Positions 58,676 through 64,000 of a stretch of 64,000 nucleotides of DNA are shown one piece after another (the first letter of the stretch is position 1; the number at the start of each line of letters is the position of its first letter). The translations under genes were made by a program, and so were the position numbers. The stretch covers positions 1 to 64,000 of the forward strand of contig JAAXCW010000005.1 in the NCBI GenBank assembly GCA_013036095.1. Direction: 5' to 3'. A model generated the notes under the pieces. It did not search any database. It saw nothing but the letters and a program-made list of their open reading frames with translations, and had not been told where the DNA came from. This DNA is from Vulcanimicrobiota bacterium (lineage in GTDB: Bacteria > Vulcanimicrobiota > Vulcanimicrobiia > Vulcanimicrobiales > Vulcanimicrobiaceae).

Positions 58676-59554
58676 TTAAACGGTAGCAGGCACCCGCTGG
58701 CCCAGCAGACCGGGGATGGCGGAGGGCCGGTCGGCTACCGGGACGCCGGCGGCCTCAAAGGCGGCAATTTTGCTCTGGGCGGTCCCGAAAGCGCCCGAAA
58801 TGATGGCTCCAGCATGGCCGAGGGACTTGCCGGGCGGCGCATTTCGCCCGCCGATGAAGGCCACGATCGGCGTCTCGGGCATGTGCTCGCGGATGAAGGC
58901 GGCGGCGTCTTCCTCGTCTGACCCGCCGATCTCGCCGCAGAGGACCAGCGCTTGAGTCTGGGGATCGTTGGCAAATTCTCGCAGGCAGTCCACGAAGGTC
59001 GTCCCGATGATGGGGTCGCCGCCGATGCCCACGCAGGTCGACTGACCGTACCCCGCCCGCGTCAGCAGATCGACGACTTCGTACGTCAGCGTCCCCGACC
59101 GTGAGGCGAGGCCGACGCTTCCTTCCTTAAAGACGTGTCCGGGCATGATGCCGATCAGGGATTTGCCGGGTGAAATGAGGCCGGGGCAATTGGGACCGAT
59201 GATCCGCATGCCGGGAGTCGTCGCCACGACGCGCAGCACGTCGTGCACCGGAATACCCTCGGTGATGCAGACGGCAAACGTGATTCCGGCGTCGTGTGCT
59301 TCGAAGAGCGCATCAGCGGCGAACGGCGGCGGCACGAAGATGCACGTGTGCGTCGCGCCGGTTGCATCGACCGCGTCGCGCACCGTATTAAAGACGGGCA
59401 GACCGTGTTCGCTTTTCGTTCCGCCTTTGCCGGGCGTCACTCCGCCCAAAATGTGCGTGCCGTACTCCAGCATCCGCGAGGTGTGATACGAACCTTCGCT
59501 GCCGGTGATCCCTTGCACGATCACTTTGGTATTTTTATCGAGAAAGATACTCAT
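58676..59554 (-). CDS. sucD: Succinyl-CoA ligase, alpha subunit
   Basis: SucD binds CoA and carries the phosphohistidine of the TCA-cycle enzyme. The 292-residue product has [55 protein letters not shown] and the active-site His in [16 protein letters not shown] start at the ATG at 59554: the open frame upstream of it is only the translated REP element. It is separated from sucC by that element. Confidence 0.97.
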   Translation of the reverse strand: MSIFLDKNTKVIVQGITGSEGSYHTSRMLEYGTHILGGVTPGKGGTKSEHGLPVFNTVRDAVDATGATHTCIFVPPPFAADALFEAHDAGITFAVCITEGIPVHDVLRVVATTPGMRIIGPNCPGLISPGKSLIGIMPGHVFKEGSVGLASRSGTLTYEVVDLLTRAGYGQSTCVGIGGDPIIGTTFVDCLREFANDPQTQALVLCGEIGGSDEEDAAAFIREHMPETPIVAFIGGRNAPPGKSLGHAGAIISGAFGTAQSKIAAFEAAGVPVADRPSAIPGLLGQRVPATV

Positions 59555-59559
59555 AACTG

Positions 59560-59620
59560 TGTCATGGTGAGCCTGTCGAACCATGCTCGAGCAGCGAACG
59601 AAGTGAGCGTAGTCGAGGGC
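59560..59620. repeat. REP-like palindrome, copy 4, filling the sucC-sucD gap
   Basis: TGTCATGGTGAGCCTGTCG is followed by AACCATGCTCGAGCAGCG and a second palindromic part (GAACGAAGTGAGCGTAGTCG). It occupies almost the whole 68-bp gap between sucC and sucD. Confidence 0.75.
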
Positions 59621-59622
59621 CG

Positions 59623-60789
59623 CTAAACACGAGCAAGCTCCACGGCTCTTGACGCGCCTTCGTCCATCGTTTCGACCGGAGTCATCTTCGCATCGGCCAA
59701 GATCTTCCGGCCTTGCTCTTCATTAGTGCCGGTCAGCCGTATTACCAGCGGAACTTTGCGCGACTTCGTCGCGTTTAGCGCTTCCACGATGCCCTTGGCG
59801 ACTTCGTCGCAGCGCGTGATGCCGCCGAAAATATTGATGAACATGACTTTAGCGCCGGTGTGGTTGACGACCAGCTCGTAGCAGTTGCGGACGCGTTCGG
59901 CGTTCGCTCCGCCGCCAACGTCGAGAAAGTTCGCGAAGTTTCCGCCGGCGTTGCGCACCGCGTCCATCGTGGCCATCGCTAAACCGGCGCCGTTGGCGAT
60001 CGTGCCGACGTTCCCGTCGAAGCGCCGGAAGTTTCGCGTGCCGAGTCCCGATTGCGCAGCGAGCGCTTCGTCTTCATCCAGCGGCAGCGTCTCTTGCCAT
60101 TCCTTGAATTCGGGATTCTTGAAGAGCGCGTCGTCGTCGAGTTCCACTTTTGCGTCGGAGGCCATCACTTGCCCGTCGTTGGTAAGCACCAGAGGATTGA
60201 TCTCGATCAGCTTTGCTCCGTACCGGAAAAACAGCTCGTAGATGCCGCCGACGATCGCGGGGAATGCCTTGCGGTAGCCGGGATCGAGTTCCGCCTGGAA
60301 CGCGAGCTCGCGGCCGATGAACGGCGAATATCCGATCGCGGTGTCGACGAAAAATTTCGCGATCGACTCCGGATGTTTTTCCGAAACTTCTTCGATGTCC
60401 ATACCGCCGAAACGGCTGACCATGATCACCGGGCGTTTCGTCGTGCGGTCGATTGCAATCGCGCAGTACGCCTCTTTTGCGATCGGCAGCTTCTCTTCGA
60501 CCAGCACCGAATTGACGCGTTCGCCTTTAGGGTTCTGGCGATTGGGGGGCATCGGTGTCGCCATGATCTCTTCGGCGACCGACGCGACGTCGTCGGGCGA
60601 TTTTGCAAACTTTACCTTGCCGGCTTTGCCGCGGCCGCCCATGAGCACTTGCGCCTTGACGACCCACTCGGCGACGTCGGGCGTCGCGAGTTCGGCGGCG
60701 CGGGCGGGCGCGGCCGCGTGATAGCCGCGCGGCACCGGGATCCCGGCACGCCGAAACAGCTCTTTCCCTTGGTACTCCATCAGGTTCAC
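59623..60789 (-). CDS. sucC: Succinyl-CoA ligase, beta subunit
   Basis: SucC provides the ATP-grasp half that makes or uses nucleotide triphosphate. Motifs: [87 protein letters not shown] and [21 protein letters not shown] start at GTG 60789 ([11 protein letters not shown]) because it aligns with the family's MNxHEYQAKEL; the ATG at 60780 is also possible. The frame is open far upstream, but that part is not family-like. Confidence 0.97.
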   Translation of the reverse strand: MNLMEYQGKELFRRAGIPVPRGYHAAAPARAAELATPDVAEWVVKAQVLMGGRGKAGKVKFAKSPDDVASVAEEIMATPMPPNRQNPKGERVNSVLVEEKLPIAKEAYCAIAIDRTTKRPVIMVSRFGGMDIEEVSEKHPESIAKFFVDTAIGYSPFIGRELAFQAELDPGYRKAFPAIVGGIYELFFRYGAKLIEINPLVLTNDGQVMASDAKVELDDDALFKNPEFKEWQETLPLDEDEALAAQSGLGTRNFRRFDGNVGTIANGAGLAMATMDAVRNAGGNFANFLDVGGGANAERVRNCYELVVNHTGAKVMFINIFGGITRCDEVAKGIVEALNATKSRKVPLVIRLTGTNEEQGRKILADAKMTPVETMDEGASRAVELARV

Positions 60790-60863
60790 GGCCGCACCAG
60801 GTTCGGTTTTTTCTGTTCGCCCCCTGGTCGTGGAGTGGTCTCGTCGTGATTGTGGCTCATGCT

Positions 60864-60935
60864 GGGGCGTTTCGATGGTGTCGACGGTTGGATTGCGACT
60901 CCACACCGCTGCAAGTTCGATCCTTGCACGCTCCA
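60864..60935 (+). tRNA. tRNA-like element with G3-U70 acceptor and anticodon-like GCG
   Basis: GGGGCGT (60864-60870) pairs with ACGCTCC (60928-60934), with a G-U at position 3-70 as in tRNA-Ala and tmRNA, discriminator A. A 4-bp D arm (TCGA/TCGA, loop TGGTG) and a perfect T arm (GCAAG-TTCGATC-CTTGC) follow. The anticodon arm has 4 bp (TGGA/TCCA) and loop TTGCGAC, which reads GCG with U33 and A37; a bulged C and GGT/ACC extend the stem. The length is 72. Such a set of features is unusual: the Ala acceptor does not fit an Arg-reading GCG anticodon. It may be a true but odd tRNA or a tRNA relic. Confidence 0.5.
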
Positions 60936-60966
60936 GTGGGCCTGCCGCTTGCGGTCGAAGGTTCGG

Positions 60967-61006
60967 TATGTTAGCGTGGAGTCGGAGTCGCAATCCAGCT
61001 AACATA
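60967..61006 (+). ncRNA. Hairpin presenting a complement of the tRNA-like anticodon arm
   Basis: TATGTTAGC (60967-60975) and GCTAACATA (60998-61006) make a 9-bp stem. The 22-base loop contains GGAGTCGCAATCCA (60984-60997), an exact 14-base complement of the tRNA-like bases 60889-60902. It ends 3 bases before the terminator. This repeats the arrangement at 45.37-45.56 kb. Confidence 0.55.
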
Positions 61007-61008
61007 GA

Positions 61009-61036
61009 ACGAGGCGCTCATGGAAGAGCGCCTCGT
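61009..61036. terminator. Intrinsic terminator
   Basis: ACGAGGCGCTC and GAGCGCCTCGT flank a 6-base loop. On the plus strand TTTCTTATT follows, so it would end a plus-strand transcript through the tRNA-like element; on the minus strand it directly follows the thiolase gene. Confidence 0.85.
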
Positions 61037-61042
61037 TTCTTA

Positions 61043-62386
61043 TTACTCTACTTTGATGAGCACCGCGTCGCCCTGGCCGCCACCGCTGCAAATAGCCGCG
61101 ATGCCGTATCCGCCGCCGCGTTTGCGGAGCTGGTTAATGACGGTGCCGATGATGCGCGCGCCCGATGCGCCGATAGGATGGCCCATCGCTACGGCTCCGC
61201 CGAGGCGGTTAATTTTCTCCGGATCGATTCCTAGGCGTTTCGCGGACGTCAGCGCGACGGCGGAAAAGGCTTCGTTGATCTCCCACACATCGATCTGATC
61301 TTTGCGGAGTCCGGTTTTCGCGAGCAACTTCTGCGCGGCCATCGCGGGAGTGAGCGCGATGTACGGCGAGTCCCACGCAACGGTAGCGTGATCCAAAATT
61401 CGCGCGAGGATCTCGCGGCGGTTGGCCTGCGCGTAGCTCGCATCGGCAACGATCAGGGCGGCGGCGCCATCGTTTACCCCGGGCGCGTTGCCGGCGGTGA
61501 TCGTTCCGTCTTTGTCGATCGGCCGCAGCTTGGCCATCGTCTCGAGGCTCGCGTCGGCGCGCACGGATTCGTCGCGATCGAGGGTCGCGCTCGGGACGTC
61601 GCCCGTGATGAACGGCGCCCAATCGCCGTAGTTCAGCGAAAACTCTTTCGAAGGTTCGTGATCCCAGACGGCATCGGCCGAGCCGTTGGACGAACCGGCC
61701 GCAACCGGAACACGCGCGCGCGCCGGCTCCGGAAGTTTGTCGACGACGATCTTGCCTTTGGCCTTGGTTGCAATGCGCAACGGCACGATTTCGGCGGCAA
61801 GCTCGCCGCTCTCTTGTGCGGCAACGGCGCGCCGATGGCTTTCGTATGCGAAACGATCCTGCTCTTCGCGCGAGACCCCCAGTTCATTCGCGACCTTGGC
61901 ACCCTGCGCGGCCATCGTCATCGGAAAATAGTAGTCCCACAATCCGTCGTGAATCATCGCGTCGATCAGGCGCCCGTCGCCGAACCGGTACCCGCCGCGC
62001 GCGTCCTTTAGAAGGTAGGGCGCGTTCGACATCGACTCCATGCCGCCGGCGGCCACGACCGCATTGCTGCCGTCATTGACCAGACGAGCTGCGTTGACGG
62101 CGGCCAATAATCCGGAGGCGCAGACTTTGTTGACCGTCTCCGCGGTCACGGTTTTTGCCAAGCCGCTTTTGAAGCCGACTTGCCGCGCGGGATTTTGCCC
62201 GGCGCCCGCCTGCAGCACGTGACCGAAGATCACATGCTCGACGTCGGCCGGATCGATTCCCGACCGGTCGATCGCCGCGACAAGCGCGGCCGCGCCAAGC
62301 GTGGTGGCTTCAAGGGAGGCAAGCGAACCGCTCAAACGGCCGAACGGCGTTCGCGCCAAACCCAGGACAACGGCTTTGGAGTTCAT
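61043..62386 (-). CDS. Acetyl-CoA acetyltransferase (thiolase)
   Basis: The 447-residue enzyme joins or splits two acyl-CoA units. Motifs: VLGLARTPFGRLSGSLASL, VNKVCASGLLAAVNAARLV (acyl Cys), NAPGVNDGAAALIVAD, WEINEAFSAVAL, GAVAMGHPIGASGARI (His) and CSGGGQGDAVLIKVE (proton-transfer Cys). It is longer than usual (about 395), mostly from additions around residues 200-260. The start is the ATG at 62386. It is cotranscribed with the cation-efflux gene. Confidence 0.95.
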   Translation of the reverse strand: MNSKAVVLGLARTPFGRLSGSLASLEATTLGAAALVAAIDRSGIDPADVEHVIFGHVLQAGAGQNPARQVGFKSGLAKTVTAETVNKVCASGLLAAVNAARLVNDGSNAVVAAGGMESMSNAPYLLKDARGGYRFGDGRLIDAMIHDGLWDYYFPMTMAAQGAKVANELGVSREEQDRFAYESHRRAVAAQESGELAAEIVPLRIATKAKGKIVVDKLPEPARARVPVAAGSSNGSADAVWDHEPSKEFSLNYGDWAPFITGDVPSATLDRDESVRADASLETMAKLRPIDKDGTITAGNAPGVNDGAAALIVADASYAQANRREILARILDHATVAWDSPYIALTPAMAAQKLLAKTGLRKDQIDVWEINEAFSAVALTSAKRLGIDPEKINRLGGAVAMGHPIGASGARIIGTVINQLRKRGGGYGIAAICSGGGQGDAVLIKVE

Positions 62387-62388
62387 GG

Positions 62389-63297
62389 TTACCGCATTCG
62401 CGCAGGCTCCGAACCCGTCCCTCGCGGCTGCGTGCAGATGACGCGCTCCTCCGGTGCGCAGCTTTCGCACTCGAACTGTAGCGTGACATGCGTGATCCCG
62501 AACCGCTCGCGCACCAGCGCGTCAATTTCACGCGCGATTGCCGTCGCTTCACTGACGCGGCGGTCGTCGACCAGTACGTGCGCGGAGAGTGCGCGGTCGC
62601 CCGTTCCAATCGTCCAGACGTGCAGATCGTGCACCGCTACGATGCCGGCCAGCGGTGCCAAAGAAGCGCGCACTTCGTCGAGCGTCATGCCGCGCGGCGT
62701 AGATTCCAAAAGCACGTCGGTTGCGTCACGCAATATCCGCAGCACGCCCGCGACGATGATCGCAGCGACGAACAGCGAGAGCGCGGGATCGATCCAAGAG
62801 AATCCCGTTACCGCGATCGCGATGCCCCCGGCGATGACGGCGAATGCGCCTAGCGCGTCGCCGCAAACGTGAAAGATCGCGGCTTGCACGTTCAGATTCG
62901 CATGCCGGTCGCGCACGAGCAGCAGCGCGACTCCCGCATTCACGATCAATCCAAAACCCGCGACGGCGCTCATCAGTGCGCCCTGCGGGTGATAGACCGC
63001 CGAGAAGCGGCCGGCGGCTTCGTAGATGATGAAGAACGTCGCGGCGAGGAGCAGCGTGCCGTTCGCGAGCGCGCCCAACACCTCTAGCCGCCCGTACCCG
63101 AACGTTTTGTGGACGTTGGCGGGGCGTTGCGCGCCGGCCAGCGCCGCGAGCGCGATTCCGAGCGCGAAGACGTCCATGCACACATGCACCGCATCGGCCA
63201 GCAGCGCGAGGCTGCCCGCGCGCATGGCGCCCCAAAATTCCACCGCAGCGACGATCGCGACGAGAATCAGCGCGAGGGTAAGCCGCCGGCGCGGCAT
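62389..63297 (-). CDS. Cation diffusion facilitator (CDF) metal exporter
   Basis: The 302-residue membrane protein exports zinc or related divalent metals. AGSLALLADAVHVCMDVFALGIAL carries the membrane HxxxD-type metal site, and FHVCGDALGAFAVIAG the second site (HxxxD); TPRGMTLDEVRASLAPLAGIVAVHDLHVWTIG is the cytosolic C-terminal domain. A Cys-rich end (FECESCAPEERVICT) may bind metal too. I start at the ATG at 63297. Confidence 0.95.
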   Translation of the reverse strand: MPRRRLTLALILVAIVAAVEFWGAMRAGSLALLADAVHVCMDVFALGIALAALAGAQRPANVHKTFGYGRLEVLGALANGTLLLAATFFIIYEAAGRFSAVYHPQGALMSAVAGFGLIVNAGVALLLVRDRHANLNVQAAIFHVCGDALGAFAVIAGGIAIAVTGFSWIDPALSLFVAAIIVAGVLRILRDATDVLLESTPRGMTLDEVRASLAPLAGIVAVHDLHVWTIGTGDRALSAHVLVDDRRVSEATAIAREIDALVRERFGITHVTLQFECESCAPEERVICTQPRGTGSEPARMR

Positions 63298-63299
63298 GG

Positions 63300-63887
63300 C
63301 TACACCAGAAACGCTTTCACGGCGAGCGCGGCCAGCATAATGCCGAACGTGATGAACGTCTTGCTTTCGGCCTGCGCGATCACGCCGGGTTTCCAGGCGC
63401 CTTGCTGCAACTCGGTCGCTTCCAATTGCGGCACGATCGGCGGAACCGTTTCGCAATAGCGCACGAACGCCTCACCGAAGCGCGCGCGTAAGAACTTTTC
63501 TTCGTGGGGAATGATAATGGCGTAGACCGTTGCCATCGCGCCTAAGCATCCCGCAATCAGCGCGATTTTCGCTGCACTCGAGTTCGCGCCGGTGAACGCA
63601 ATCGCAAAACCCGCCGCCGTCACGAAGTTCCCGACGTAGAGCGGATTGCGCACGAATGCATATGGACCGGCGGTGACGAGCTCCGGAGCGGTGACGGCGT
63701 TTCCCCGGGTCGTCACGCCGGAGTAGCCCACGGCCCAGCAGCGCAGCAGCTCGCCTGCAAAAGCCAGCGGCAGTCCGAGGGTCACCCCGAAAGCGTCGGG
63801 TTTTCCAAAGATCAGGAGCAGCAGCGCGGGGACGGCAAGCGCAGCGCCGCGATTTTTAAAGACGAGCGCTTCGAGCTCGTCGCTCAT
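63300..63887 (-). CDS. Isoprenylcysteine-carboxyl-methyltransferase-like membrane protein
   Basis: The 195-residue membrane protein resembles the ICMT/PEMT family, with the C-terminal signature GPYAFVRNPLYVGNFV … PHEEKFLRARFGEAFVRYCETVP. The natural substrate in bacteria is usually unknown. It is 2 bp upstream of the CDF gene on the same strand. Confidence 0.85.
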   Translation of the reverse strand: MSDELEALVFKNRGAALAVPALLLLIFGKPDAFGVTLGLPLAFAGELLRCWAVGYSGVTTRGNAVTAPELVTAGPYAFVRNPLYVGNFVTAAGFAIAFTGANSSAAKIALIAGCLGAMATVYAIIIPHEEKFLRARFGEAFVRYCETVPPIVPQLEATELQQGAWKPGVIAQAESKTFITFGIMLAALAVKAFLV

Positions 63888-63999
63888 TTATCGTTTGGAG
63901 CTGCTGCGCGTATTCGAAGTCGAAAATTTCGTGCAACGACCTTCCCAGCGGAATCTTGGGTGCCCATCCGAGCGCGCACAGTTTCGCGTTGTCGCCGTA
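63856..63999 (-). CDS. C-terminus of a nucleotide-sugar dehydratase/reductase (partial)
   Basis: Only the last 47 codons are in the window: YGDNAKLCALGWAPKIPLGRSLHEIFDFEYAQ. This is the C-terminal signature of GDP-mannose 4,6-dehydratase/GDP-4-keto-6-deoxy-mannose reductase (family: xGDxSKLRxxTGWxPxIPLxxTLxDxLdY). The gene begins outside the window and ends 32 bp inside the next gene. Confidence 0.75.
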   Translation of the reverse strand, partial: YGDNAKLCALGWAPKIPLGRSLHEIFDFEYAQQLQTINERRARSARL

Positions 64000-64000
64000 A

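Noticed and set aside
59555..59584. N-terminal extension of SucD ([10 protein letters not shown])
   Set aside because: It is translated REP-element sequence; the family starts at MSIFLDKN.
60790..61005. N-terminal extension of SucC (75 residues) from an ATG at 61005
   Set aside because: The sequence is not SucC-like, crosses the tRNA-like element, and the family begins at [11 protein letters not shown].
60864..61006. tmRNA (ssrA), suggested by GGGGC…GCTCC acceptor, TGGTGTCGACGG, and a long helix between GGATTGCGACTCC and its complement
   Set aside because: The T arm and acceptor 3' strand follow the 5' part after only 36 nt, with no tag reading frame or pseudoknots between; a permuted tmRNA would need the opposite order of parts.
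1..64000. CRISPR array, prophage or integrase
   Set aside because: No regularly spaced repeats, cas genes, integrases or phage structural genes were seen.

Overview
The window (about 60% G+C, densely packed, mostly minus-strand genes with 1-10 bp gaps or ATGA/GTGA overlaps) looks like chromosome of a diderm bacterium. Evidence for an outer membrane is an RND pump, a TonB-dependent receptor and several signal-peptide beta-barrel-like proteins. The SOS operators, however, are of the CGAAC-N4-GTTCG type usual in Firmicutes and Actinobacteria, and lexA is divergent from a LysM cell-division-inhibitor-like gene. That mixture would fit a deep lineage such as Eremiobacterota/Vulcanimicrobiota; this placement is an inference from gene content only.

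Layout. 1-9.9 kb: the end of an RND pump, a TauE-type permease, a bifunctional RelA/SpoT, apt, a TonB-like protein, two lipoproteins (one GH18-like) and a C11-type peptidase. 9.9-17.2 kb: a large secreted zinc metalloprotease, a HIRAN-RecQ-like helicase, secF and secD. 17.3-31.2 kb: one long minus-strand array of flagellar-type secretion genes, in transcription order flgB, flgC, fliE, fliF, fliH, fliI, lytic transglycosylase, aspartic protease, unknown, FlgG-like, fliM, fliN, fliP, metF, fliQ, fliR, flhB, flhA. Its rotor looks reduced: the C-terminus of FliF carries a FliG middle-domain-like segment, no fliG with a torque domain is present, FliM lacks the CheY-binding N-terminal motif and FlhB has NPEH in place of NPTH. 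Hook, filament and stator genes are absent from the window. Whether this is a motile flagellum or a flagellum-derived secretion machine cannot be decided here, but the second is a serious possibility.

31.2-45.3 kb: a DUF3810 protein, rpsI-rplM with a clear promoter, truA, DUF5069, lysS-greA, an amino-acid permease and a compact operon with an acyl-ACP-reductase-like enzyme (catalytic Cys kept), a quinate-dehydrogenase-like protein, a START/SRPBCC protein and a class III aminotransferase, preceded by a tRNA-dihydrouridine synthase. 45.3-45.65 kb: a non-coding stretch with a tRNA and a possible small RNA. 45.65-53 kb: pantothenate/CoA genes (panC, coaBC, coaX), FHA and PilZ proteins, a Met-gamma-lyase-like enzyme, an orphan PTS EIIC and the SOS module. 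53-54.4 kb: a small accessory patch (Uma2 nuclease-like protein, truncated higB, higA). 54.4-64 kb: a very large TonB receptor, sucCD, a thiolase, a cation efflux protein, an isoprenylcysteine-methyltransferase-like protein and the end of a nucleotide-sugar dehydratase/reductase.

Signals outside the genes: two unrelated loci (45.37-45.56 and 60.86-61.04 kb) share one architecture: a tRNA or tRNA-like sequence, then 80-100 nt downstream on the same strand a perfect 12-14 nt complement of its anticodon arm, then an intrinsic terminator. A dispersed REP-like palindrome with compensatory base changes occurs at least four times, once inside a coding sequence. Several genes that start at the stop codon of the gene before them have no ATG, GTG or TTG where the family's N-terminus should begin.
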